Source of the DNA: Bacteroidota bacterium
Lineage (GTDB): Bacteria; Bacteroidota; Bacteroidia; 2-12-FULL-35-15
Direction of reading: 5' to 3'
DNA: 64,000 bases
Assembly: GCA_947469885.1 (NCBI GenBank)
Contig: CANIQT010000004.1
Span: 124,001-188,000, forward strand
Below are positions 34,560 to 42,950 of the stretch, in pieces; position 1 is the first letter of the stretch, and each line of letters begins with the position of its first letter. The position numbers and the translations under genes were made by a program. The notes under the pieces were generated by a model, which had not been told where the DNA came from, searched no databases, and worked only from the letters and a program-made list of their open reading frames with translations.

Positions 34560-34567
34560 TATCTTTG
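34560..34567 (+). promoter_or_regulatory. -7 box four bases before the DUF2480 start
   Basis: TATCTTTG is followed by CAAC and the ATG at 34572, overlapping the stop of the preceding gene. The geometry suggests a leaderless mRNA separate from the upstream trio. Confidence 0.55.
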
Positions 34568-34571
34568 CAAC

Positions 34572-35081
34572 ATGGAAAATGAAATAGTAAATAAAGTATC
34601 CGAAAGTGGGTTAATAACCATTGACCTCGAAGAATATTATCCTTTGGGCGAAAGAGTGGTGTTTGATATTAAAGACCATCTTTTCCAGGGATTGATTTTA
34701 AGAGAAAAAGATTTTCGGGAATATATAAAGAACGAAGATTGGAATAAATACAAAAACAAATATGTTGCACTCATTTGTTCTGCCGATGCCATTGTGCCTA
34801 CCTGGGCTTATATGTTGTTGGCGACACAGCTGGAACCAATTGCTAAAAAGGTAGTGTTTGGCGATTTGGAAACGTTGGAAACAATACTTTATAACGAAAT
34901 TCTGTCTAAAATTAATCCTGCCGACTATCAAGATGCTCGAATTGTCATAAAAGGATGTGGAGATTTGCCTGTTCCCAAAGCAGCTTATGTTCAAATTACT
35001 TCTCTTTTGCGCCCCGTTGCCAAAAGCATTATGTATGGCGAGCCTTGTTCAACGGTGCCTTTGTACAAAAAAAGTAAGTAA
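34572..35081 (+). CDS. DUF2480 family protein
   Basis: The 169-residue soluble protein matches DUF2480 throughout: ENEIVNKVSESGLITIDLEEYYP, VFDIKDHLFQGLILREKDFR, the DAIVPTWAYMLLA block and the C-terminal VIKGCGDLPVPKAAYVQITSLLRPVAKSIMYGEPCSTVPLYKK, with two conserved cysteines. The family is confined to Bacteroidota and is usually the last gene of the suf cluster. Here it is separated from sufT by the redox trio. Its function is unknown; a role in Fe-S handling is inferred from position. Confidence 0.88.
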   Translation: MENEIVNKVSESGLITIDLEEYYPLGERVVFDIKDHLFQGLILREKDFREYIKNEDWNKYKNKYVALICSADAIVPTWAYMLLATQLEPIAKKVVFGDLETLETILYNEILSKINPADYQDARIVIKGCGDLPVPKAAYVQITSLLRPVAKSIMYGEPCSTVPLYKKSK

Positions 35082-35091
35082 TTACAATTTT

Positions 35092-35294
35092 GGTTCTACA
35101 AGGTTTCCTGTGCAACAGAAAAAAATCGAAACACATAGATACATAGAAAAAGGAGGACTGATAGTTCTTCTTCAAAGAATACACATAGTTCTCTATGTGA
35201 AAAGCGAAGCTTCTATGAATCCTTACTTTGAGAAAAACATAAACTATGTTCCTATGTGTTTAAATTTTTTACCCACAAGCAACCTTGTAGAACC
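35092..35294. repeat. Nested inverted repeat, about 200 bp
   Basis: GGTTCTACAAGGTT (35092-35105) is perfectly complementary to 35281-35294. Inside, ACACATAGATACATAG near 35130 pairs with CTATGTTCCTATGTGT near 35244, and ACATAGTTCTCTATGT forms a central hairpin. There is no open frame of note inside. It is a non-coding palindromic element after the DUF2480 gene. Confidence 0.75.
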
Positions 35295-35332
35295 CTAATA
35301 TTAAAATCTTATCTGTAATTTCAAAAACAAAA

Positions 35333-35370
35333 AAAACAGGTCCGGGGCTTCCACTCCCCAAACCTGTTTT
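35333..35370 (-). terminator. Terminator after the 35407 gene
   Basis: AAAACAGGT and GGGG at 35333-35347 pair with CCCC and ACCTGTTTT at 35356-35370, with A/T runs on both sides. It lies just 3' of the minus-strand orphan gene. Confidence 0.85.
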
Positions 35371-35406
35371 ACCAACTTCACAACTCACCCGAAAAAAACA
35401 ACACAC

Positions 35407-36360
35407 TTACAAAAACTCAACAGTAAACTCTCCTTTGTTAACACCATCAGGATTATACACGATTAAAAAATGTTGAGTGGTTACATTTCCCAAATCGCTT
35501 GCCGATACAGTACCATGGCGACCAGCTGCAAGAGAAAAAAATGTTGCACCAATAGCACCGTTTTTGGTATCCGACAAATAAAAACGTAACTCAGTTACTC
35601 CATCGTTTTCAATTAATAACTGAGCCGTTGCTTCAACGGTGCGCTCCACAATGGTGTACATCATCAACTTTTTTACATGACCCTGAAACAGCATTTGCAT
35701 AATGTTGCGAATAGTAGTTAAATCGAAAAACTGCCCAATCAAAATTTTATTGGTGATGAAATGTTGCATCAATGCCCCTAAATCGTTGTATTTTGCTTCG
35801 CACATCGCCACACGGGCAGTTTCCAACTCATTACTTTTTACTCCTGTTGCTTTTATACTTGCTTTTTGTTTATTCAAAGCAGTGGTTATTAGTGTAAAAA
35901 AATCATCAACAGCAGTTTTCACTGCTGTTAAAGCTGCATCAGCTCCAATAGCCAAACTCAACGACCCGATAGCTGCAATCCGTTCCTCCTGTGTACCCAC
36001 CTGAAATGGTCGGTGCCCGTTCGGAAACAGCGCATTGTAGCGGTCGCTTCCTTTTGCATAAACCACCTGAATGGCGGCATCCCATGCGTTTACCGTAGTT
36101 TTTCTCAATAAAGCCAACAGGTTGGTTAAAGCAATGGTGTCGCTTAACTGCTGTCCTTTTTGAGTTTTCCATGCGGTGTACTTACTTATGTAGTTCAAAT
36201 GAACTACTTCGTACACATTAAACAAAGCCAATATAAACAAATCGGCAATGCTCGCTTTCAGGGCTGCATAGTGTATCCTGGATACACGAAGCCCTAATCT
36301 GAAACTGCCTTGTGTGGCAATTTCGATGATGTCGGTTAAAAAAATCCATAATCTTCTCAT
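35407..36360 (-). CDS. Orphan helical protein of unknown function
   Basis: I do not recognise this 317-residue protein. Most of it (about 25-230) is predicted helical, with long Ala/Leu/Thr-rich helices (ADAALTAVKTAVDDFFTLITTALNKQKASIKATG), and the last 60 residues look like a beta module (TELRFYLSDTKNGAIGATFFSLAAGRHGTVSASD...FLIVYNPDGVNKGEFTVEFL). There is no signal peptide. It is a single gene with its own terminator. The layout, helical N-terminal part plus a beta C-terminal module, resembles the orphan at 10586, and both have a 21/42-bp repeat array a few hundred bases upstream. Confidence 0.7.
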   Translation of the reverse strand: MRRLWIFLTDIIEIATQGSFRLGLRVSRIHYAALKASIADLFILALFNVYEVVHLNYISKYTAWKTQKGQQLSDTIALTNLLALLRKTTVNAWDAAIQVVYAKGSDRYNALFPNGHRPFQVGTQEERIAAIGSLSLAIGADAALTAVKTAVDDFFTLITTALNKQKASIKATGVKSNELETARVAMCEAKYNDLGALMQHFITNKILIGQFFDLTTIRNIMQMLFQGHVKKLMMYTIVERTVEATAQLLIENDGVTELRFYLSDTKNGAIGATFFSLAAGRHGTVSASDLGNVTTQHFLIVYNPDGVNKGEFTVEFL

Positions 36361-36590
36361 GATTTCTATTTATTAAATTGTTATTATTTATTTATCCGCT
36401 ATACTTATAATTATATACTTACAACTCCATAGTGGCGGTTGAGGCTAAAGAGCGGTTTCTGGTTTTTAAATAAGTTGGCACCTGCTTATTACAGGCAAAA
36501 TAAAGTTTTTTCATGTTTTTAAGTTTTAAGTTAATTCAAAGGAACACTTTCCTTGGTAAAATGTTAAATTTTCGATTTTTAGAAATCAGG

Positions 36591-36865
36591 AATGCACCAA
36601 ATCATTCTGTTTGGTGTTGTATCGGATTCAACAATGCGTCAAACCACTCTGTTTGGAGCATTCCTGACTTTAACAATGCGTCAAATCATTCTGTTTGGTG
36701 CATTCCCAATTTCCCAAAAGGCTCATTTTTTATTTTTGTCGGTTTTCCGAATTCAGGAATGCGTCAAATCACCCTGTCTGGAGCATTCCTGACTTTAACA
36801 ATGCGTCAAATCATTCTGTTTGGACCATTGCTGAACCCGATACAGAGCCAAATCAATTGATTTGG
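36591..36865. repeat. Array C: 42-bp repeats with internal hairpins
   Basis: The phrase AATGCGTCAAATCATTCTGT recurs at 36591, 36633, 36675, 36758 and 36800, and a decayed copy is in step at 36842. Steps are 42, 42, 83 and 42. Within each unit, AATGC-xx-CAAA and TTTGG-x-GCATT form an imperfect hairpin; the first copy is a near-perfect 11-bp stem for AATGCACCAAA. The last copy contains the perfect 18-base palindrome CCAAATCAATTGATTTGG (36848-36865). Confidence 0.9.
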
Positions 36866-36906
36866 TGCATTCTGGAAATGGAAAAAGTGAAAAATGAGAA
36901 TTGTTG

Positions 36907-37653
36907 ATGTTTTTACTAACAAGAGGGAACAGAAAACCAACCGACATAGTTGTATTCCCTAAACGGGAAAACAATACATCAATTGATTTTGTTCATTCCC
37001 AAATTGGAAAAAACATCAAATTATTATAAAATGTCAAAGAACTAATGCGTAATGGTAAGCGTACTCGTTTGTGGAAGATTTACTTTTTTTTGCAGTAGTG
37101 TTTCAAATGGCAGATGGTTTTGAGTTTAGTAAATTTGTTTTTTGTTGGTAGTTGTTTGTTTTGTAAATTAGTTTTGATTCGTTTATTGGTAACCCTTTTT
37201 TTGGTTGTACTCTGTTTTTTTATTTAGGTTTCGTTTTTTGGTAATTATTTTTTGTTTTTATAGTAATAACGCAAAAAGTTAAAAAAGATACAGGGTTTTT
37301 GAAAATATATTTTAGGCTGCAACAGAAAGTGTGCCAAAGTTATTTTTTGAGTAACCTTTGCTTTCTAATTTTAATTGTATTATCCTTACACTCTCAAATG
37401 CTAATAGCATGATTTATGTTTTGAAAATACTCTTTACTCTTTTCATTTTTGATGATTCTATTTCTATTGCCCCATCCCTAATTTTACTCTTCTTTTTCTC
37501 TTCTTTTATTTTTTTAATTCTTACCAAAAGTACTTTATTACTTGCATTTGCAAAGGTGAAACAAAAAAAGAAGACCAGCCTCCGTACTTTTTGCTAAGCG
37601 CAAAAACAGGAGGCAAAATTTAGCGTTACTTTTCTTTTTTAAAATAAATACCA
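36907..37653. other. Gene-free stretch between array C and the T9SS genes
   Basis: No supported gene. It holds a further weak inverted repeat (GATGTTTTT near 36907 with AAAAAACATC near 37009), one inverted copy of the 37-bp repeat (37158-37194) and AT-rich filler. A 79-codon hydrophobic frame at 37358-37597 is dominated by Phe, Ile and Leu from AT-rich DNA and has no start context, so I do not call it. Confidence 0.6.
37158..37194 (-). repeat. 37-bp interspersed repeat, locus 2 (single copy)
   Basis: An inverted single copy of the element seen at 14210-14335 and 50905-51030, ending GTTTATTGGTAACC on the plus strand. It lies in a gene-free stretch rather than within an operon. Confidence 0.8.
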
Positions 37654-38676
37654 ATGAAAAATCTTTTATTACTATTCTGTTTTGTTTTAAGTTGTGTTTT
37701 TGGAAAAGCACAAAACCTTGTTCCTAATGGGAGTTTTGAGGTGTATGATACTTGCCCAAATAACTTAAGCCAAATTTCGTATGCTTTTCCATGGACTTTT
37801 CCATTTGGAACTTCTGATTATTTTAATTCCTGTGCTGGGTCTGGTTCAATAATAAGTGTCCCAACAAATTGGTGTGGACATCAATATGCGAGAACGGGTA
37901 ATGGTTACGCAGGTTTTATTCTAAGAGATGGGGGTTACCTGGAATATCTTCAAGTTGAATTAACGGATACTTTAATAGCTGGCAGAAAATATTGTGTGAG
38001 TTTTTATTTAAGTTTAGCTGACTCATTTGCTTATACAATTAGTAGTGTTGGTCTTTATTTTTCAGATACTGCAATAATAGCCACCAATTATTATCCCTTA
38101 CCCTATACACCTCAAATTCAAAATCCGCCAGCAGCATTTATTAATGAAACCGGTTGGACAGAAGTATCGGGTAATTATATTGCACAGGGGGGCGAGAAGT
38201 TTATCACAATCGGGAATTTTAATCCTAACATATATCCTGATTCTTTACTTCTAAATACTGATACCGTGCCCCATTTCAATGGAGGACCCTGTTGCTGGTA
38301 TGATTATGGAAATGGAGATACAATTTATCATTCACCATGGTCATCATATTTCTATCTTGATGATGTTTCCATCGTTCATTGCGATTTGACTGAGGAAGCG
38401 GATAATTTGAATGATGATGTTGTTGTTTCTATTTACCCTAATCCGGCAAAATTATTAGAAACAATCACAGTGCAAATTCCCTTTCAGGGAGATATTCCAA
38501 ACATTAATATAACAGATTTAGCAGGGAGAGAAATAAACAGTAAGAGTACATTTTTAAAAACAAAAAAAGAATATATTTTTCAAATACAACTAGTAAAGGG
38601 TGCAGAAGGTATTTATTTTATTTCAATTTATTTTAATAATAAACAGTATATAAAAAAATTAATAATTATCAATTAA
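37654..38676 (+). CDS. T9SS cargo protein with type A sorting domain
   Basis: The 340-residue protein has a signal peptide (KNLLLLFCFVLSCVFGKAQ). Its globular part opens with LVPNGSFEVYDTCPNNLSQI and contains many aromatic/Gly segments in the style of carbohydrate-binding beta sandwiches in Bacteroidota. The C-terminal sorting domain (about 262-340) runs SIYPNPAKLLETITVQI...DLAGREI...EGIYFISIYFNNKQYIKKLIIIN. It is exported to the cell surface by the T9SS. No enzyme motif is seen; adhesion or binding is a guess. It lies 20 bases before the interrupted cargo gene. Confidence 0.85.
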   Translation: MKNLLLLFCFVLSCVFGKAQNLVPNGSFEVYDTCPNNLSQISYAFPWTFPFGTSDYFNSCAGSGSIISVPTNWCGHQYARTGNGYAGFILRDGGYLEYLQVELTDTLIAGRKYCVSFYLSLADSFAYTISSVGLYFSDTAIIATNYYPLPYTPQIQNPPAAFINETGWTEVSGNYIAQGGEKFITIGNFNPNIYPDSLLLNTDTVPHFNGGPCCWYDYGNGDTIYHSPWSSYFYLDDVSIVHCDLTEEADNLNDDVVVSIYPNPAKLLETITVQIPFQGDIPNINITDLAGREINSKSTFLKTKKEYIFQIQLVKGAEGIYFISIYFNNKQYIKKLIIIN

Positions 38677-38696
38677 AAAACATAAAACAAAAAAAT

Positions 38697-41600
38697 ATGA
38701 AAAAAATTATCACAACGATAGTCATTGTTTTAATAATGATGCTATCGAATTTTAAAATGAATGCGCAAGCAGATAACTTACTTGTGCATGTAGGACCACC
38801 AGCTTTTTATTTAGGTTGGGGCGCAGCGCAACTGACACCTTTAGATATACGACATGATGGGTTAGCAGACATTAATTTTTACACAGGTGGTCCGCTTCCT
38901 CCTTTTCAACGAATGACAATTAAAGGTACTGGTTATGTTAACCCAGGCTTTGTAGGTATTGGTCAAGGTTTCTTAGCACCCTTATCCTTATTACATGTTG
39001 ATGGTACAAACAATTTAACAGGTGAAGTTTTCAGAACGGATTGCCCAATTGGTAGCGCAGCTGACCCAATAACAAGGTGGAGAATGTTTCGGACAGGAAC
39101 AGAGCGAGGTACATTATGGAATCCGTGGGCAGATGTAAACTTTCCAGGACCAAACTCATTATGGTTAAGATATACACCTAATGATTTTCTTTTGGATGCT
39201 CCTCAAGGTTCGTTTATTGTAAGGGGATGGACGAGGGATTTAAACGGAACAGATGGATTAAATGAAGTATTTAGAACTACCACTTTAGGTTCTATGCTCG
39301 ATTGGGATTTAACTCCTATGGGTGTAGACGGTTTGCAAATTACTACTCAGGATAAAAATACTTTTTTTGATGCTAATATTGATTTGTTTACAGGACCAGG
39401 CGGAGAAACTACTGTGAAGTTGGACAGAAACGGTACAATTACAGGAAGACAGAATGCTTTTTTCGTAATAGGTCAACGCTATGGTATAGTGATGGATGCT
39501 AACATAACAGGTTCACCAAATCCAGGTGGTCCAATTTTGCATGAGCAGCATATTGTTTTTAAAATTAATAATTCTGAAGGAATGCGCGTGTGTCCTGGAC
39601 CTCCAGATGTTAATGCCCAACATTTTGTACGAATAGGTGAAAACACATTTGACCCTATTTTAGGGCTCGCGGGTATGGGCGCTGAAGCAACAAGGCGTTA
39701 GGATGTGGTGGATGATGCAAAGGACCCTCAGTTTCGTATTGCTTTCACTGATAATTTTGCAGCACCAGGATCAGGATTATATACAGATTTTCAAACAACT
39801 TCCAATGGTGATTTGGCAATTTTTCCTACAGATGAGATAACCCCTAATCAACGGTTTGTTGGTATACAAACACCTAGTCCGAATAATACATTGGAAATAT
39901 TTTCAACAGCGTTAAGTCCTTGGAGTGCGGACCCTAGTGGGACAAGTGGTTTAAGGCTAACACACATGCCGGCAAATGCTATTACACATGCTAACCCAGG
40001 CAAAGGTGTACTTTCTGTAGATGCAAATGGGGATGTAATTTATGTGCCGGAGGGTGTAGCTCCTGCTGCTGCAAACTGAGGTACATCCTTAGATGCAACT
40101 GGTACGATAGTGCAATTGGGGGATGACTGTGCTAATCCAGGAGCTGCCAAATTATTAAGTAACCGGGAAATTCCGATGATGGATTTCAATCTAACACTTA
40201 CTGGTCAGGACAACAATTCGGCAGGACTAGGCTCTATAGTTAATTCTTTAGGTATTGGTACAACCTGCCCTAATATGGTTGGAAGATTAACTGTTTATGA
40301 AAAGGACCCTGTAACGCTTACTGTACCGAACTCGCATGGAGTATATTCTCAAAATTATGATGTTTTAGGAGTTAACGGAGTGGACGAAACTGGTGTTACG
40401 GGAGAAGCCCGAGGTCTGCAAATAAATCCAAGACCTAAAAATTACGGTGGAAAGTTTTATGCAGAAGGGGCAACTGAGGATTTTGGTGTATATGGTAAAG
40501 CTGATGGTACGGTTACAGGAACTTTAGGAGCTGGGTATGGTGGAGTTTTTGAAGCAGCAAATGGATTTGCAACATCAGTTGGGGTTGCCGGGATATCGCA
40601 AAGTTCAGCTACAACAGGTGTTGGGGTGTCAGGTGCTTCATTCAATTCTGCCCAAACCAATACCGGGGTTTCTGCTGTTGCTGCTGGGACTACTACCTTT
40701 ACTAATAGAGGGTTAATTGCAAGGTCAGGTGGTTCTTCTGTGCTTAATTATGGTGGTGATTTTAACACAACAAATACTTCTACACTTTTTAACTATGCGG
40801 TAATCGCAAAAGCTGATAATGCTTCCATAATAAATTGTGGGGTATCTGGGATTGCAAATGGACCTGCTACATCTATTAACTTTGGTATTTTCGGGCAGGC
40901 TACACCTGTTGGACCCAATAGTTATGCAGGGTTTTTTCAGGGAGATGTTTTTATTAACGGACCTACTTTTGCAACCACCATTGGATATATCTCAGACCAG
41001 CAATTTAAAATAGATGTTGACAGTATCACCAATTCGCTCTCAATAATAAAAAATTTAAAACCTAGGTCTTATTATATGGATACGGCTGGTGCTGGAAATA
41101 CCTATGGCTTTAACTTTTCAAGCAAGCGACAACTTGGTTTTATTGCTCAAGATGTAGAACAAATATTACCAGAGCTAATAATACCTGGTCATAAGCCTGA
41201 AGTATATGATACATTGGGTAATATTGTAACCCCTTCTGTCGACTTCAAATCTTTGAATTATATTGGATTTATTTCTCTTTTAACTAAAGGCATTCAGGAA
41301 CAAAGCAAAACTATTGATAGCCTAAGAACTAATAATGCAAACATGCAAGACCAACTTAATCAATTATCACAAATGATAAATGATTGTTGTAGTGCCAATC
41401 GTTCCCATGGTTCAAACATTAATAATAATAATTCGAATTCTACAACTTCTACAAATGTAAAACTAACAGACTCGCAAGCAATAGTGCTTGATAATGCAGT
41501 ACCTAACCCTTTTGCGGAGCAGACTACCATCAATTATTTTTTGCCTGATGATGTGGGCAAAGCGCAAATGTTGTTTTATAATGCGGGTGGTAAGTTAATA

Positions 41601-41735
41601 CAGTCGGTTGAATTAACACAGAGAGGACAAGGGCAGTTGAATGTGTTTGCACAGGATTTAACTAATGGTTTGTACACCTATACGTTGGTGGTGGATGGAA
41701 AAATATTTGAAACAAAAAAGATGGTGAAGCAATAA
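38697..41735 (+). pseudogene. Large T9SS cargo gene with two in-frame stop codons
   Basis: Three open segments (38697-39701, 39705-40079, 40110-41735) are in one reading frame, interrupted only by TAG at 39699-39701 and TGA at 40077-40079. The combined frame is about 1010 codons. It has a signal peptide (KKIITTIVIVLIMMLSNFKMNAQ), a long Gly/Asn-rich repetitive body, a chaperone-of-endosialidase-like (peptidase S74) module near the end (YISDQQFKIDVDSITN...LGFIAQDVEQILPELI), a short coiled coil and a type A T9SS sorting domain (VPNPFAEQTTINYFLP...KMVKQ). Protein homology flows across both stops. Either the gene is dead, the assembly has two errors, or the stops are read through. Confidence 0.8.
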
Positions 41736-41738
41736 CAC

Positions 41739-41768
41739 ACCCCCCAACCCCCCTCTTGAGAGGGGAAT
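41739..41768. repeat. GC-rich palindromic repeat (copy 2)
   Basis: CCCCTC-TTGA-GAGGGG (41751-41766) is preceded by a CCCCCCAACC run. In reverse orientation it matches the element at 26615-26652. Confidence 0.7.
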
Positions 41769-41778
41769 TACTAACGCA

Positions 41779-41817
41779 AAAAAATCCAGCCCTTCTGTTT
41801 GAACAGCGGGATTTTTG
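41779..41817. terminator. Bidirectional terminator between convergent genes
   Basis: AAAAATCC (41781-41788) pairs with GGATTTTT (41810-41817), with an inner CTGTT/AACAG stem. A-run and T-run flanks let it serve both the cargo gene and the convergent 41838 gene. Confidence 0.7.
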
Positions 41818-41837
41818 TAAACTGTAAAGTGAAATAG

Positions 41838-42212
41838 TTATCTCCTTACTTTATGACCTTTGTGGTTAAAATAAGGGTCGTGAGACGAATGTTTGACATG
41901 TGCATGACGCTTAGCTCTTTCTTCATCAGCTGCAATTTTGCGTTTTTTAGCCAAACTGGTGCTAAACCAAGCAATGGCAATAACCAAAGCAAACCCAACT
42001 GCCATATAGATGTAGGACCTGATTTCTTCAGGTGTCATTTTCGATTGCTCTTCTTTAATAGCATTCGCATTTTTGTTCACGTTTCCAAGACTCGGTCCGT
42101 CCTGAGCCATTGCATTGTAGGCAAATAGCATCATTGACGAAAAAAGTAAAGCACAAGTCCTTAATACTCTGTTCCGTCCATTTTCAAATTTGGTTCTGGC
42201 TGAAGTTTTCAT
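41838..42212 (-). CDS. Small membrane protein with signal peptide
   Basis: From the ATG at 42212 the protein has 124 residues: a signal peptide (VLRTCALLFSSMMLFAYNAMAQ), a polar linker, one membrane helix (YIYMAVGFALVIAIAWFSTSLA) and a basic His-rich cytoplasmic tail (RHAHVKHSSHDPYFNHKGHKVRR). The frame is open to 42290, but the extra residues add a second weak hydrophobic stretch in front of a good signal peptide, so I use the internal start. I do not recognise the family. The His-rich tail could bind metal, which is a guess. It is divergent from rimP. Confidence 0.65.
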   Translation of the reverse strand: MKTSARTKFENGRNRVLRTCALLFSSMMLFAYNAMAQDGPSLGNVNKNANAIKEEQSKMTPEEIRSYIYMAVGFALVIAIAWFSTSLAKKRKIAADEERAKRHAHVKHSSHDPYFNHKGHKVRR

Positions 42213-42372
42213 ATTATTCAATTTATTATATTTCATATTTCTAGAGATGGTTTTCAACAATATGGCGACAAAGGTAGAAAAAAAAGTCATTAACCAACCA
42301 CTCTCACCTCTATAGACGCAAATTACTTATAAAAGGTTGCATGTTGATAAAAATATATTTTGGGCAGATAAA

Positions 42373-42404
42373 TTTGCATAATACAGGAACTTAGCTTACT
42401 TTTG
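42373..42404 (+). promoter_or_regulatory. Promoter of the rimP-nusA-infB operon
   Basis: TTTG at 42373-42376 and TACTTTTG at 42397-42404 are separated by 20 bases. This is the full Bacteroidota -33/-7 arrangement and the best-formed promoter in the window together with 47432-47461. Confidence 0.75.
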
Positions 42405-42428
42405 TACCCGTAAAACAGAAAGAGAGTA

Positions 42429-42460
42429 AAAGAGGGGACACGAGTCCCCTCTTTCTTTTA
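42429..42460 (+). promoter_or_regulatory. Attenuator-like hairpin in the rimP leader
   Basis: AAAGAGGGGAC (42429-42439) pairs perfectly with GTCCCCTCTTT (42444-42454) around the loop ACGA, followed by CTTTTA. It lies between the promoter and the rimP ATG at 42474, so it is in the mRNA leader of an operon that encodes NusA. It could attenuate transcription or block initiation. Confidence 0.6.
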
Positions 42461-42473
42461 CCTTGAGAATGAT

Positions 42474-42938
42474 ATGATTACGGTTGAAAAAATACAATTA
42501 TTAACAGCAGCAAAATTAGCCGAAGGCACCGATTTTATTGTTGATATAAGTGTAAAACAAGGCAATAAGATTACCATTTTGCTCGACAACGACAAAGGAA
42601 TTTCGATAGCCAACTGCATAGCCATGAGTAGGTATGTAGAAAGTAATTTGGACAGGGAGGTAGAAGATTTTGAACTAAATGTGATGTCTCCGGGACTTAC
42701 TGAACCGTTCAAAATTGCTCGTCAGTATCAAAAAAACATGGGCAGACAAGTGGATGTGGTAACCAAAGAAGGCAAAAAATGGTCGGGTAAGCTTATAAAG
42801 GCAGATGATGAAGGAATTGAGTTGGAAACCAGAACCAAAGAAAAAACAGAAAAAAACAAAGAAAAACACTTAGTAATCAGTAATATCAATTTACAATTTA
42901 ATCAAATAAAAGAAACAAAACTAGTACTATCATTTTAA
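42474..42938 (+). CDS. rimP: Ribosome maturation factor RimP
   Basis: The 154-residue protein matches RimP: an N-terminal alpha/beta domain with LLDNDKGISIANCIAMSRYVESNLD and the LNVMSPGLTEPFK motif, then an SH3-like C-terminal domain (about 85-154). It assists early 30S assembly. It opens the conserved operon with nusA 13 bases downstream and infB after that. Its leader holds a strong hairpin. Confidence 0.94.
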   Translation: MITVEKIQLLTAAKLAEGTDFIVDISVKQGNKITILLDNDKGISIANCIAMSRYVESNLDREVEDFELNVMSPGLTEPFKIARQYQKNMGRQVDVVTKEGKKWSGKLIKADDEGIELETRTKEKTEKNKEKHLVISNINLQFNQIKETKLVLSF

Positions 42939-42950
42939 ACAGAAAAGAAA

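Noticed and set aside
37358-37597. 79-codon hydrophobic frame
   Set aside because: Composition follows AT-rich DNA, there is no start context or signal peptide logic, and it lies in a gene-free stretch.
40077-40079. TGA recoded as tryptophan throughout the genome
   Set aside because: TGA ends the response regulator gene at 28413 at its normal length, and a TAG also interrupts the same cargo gene.
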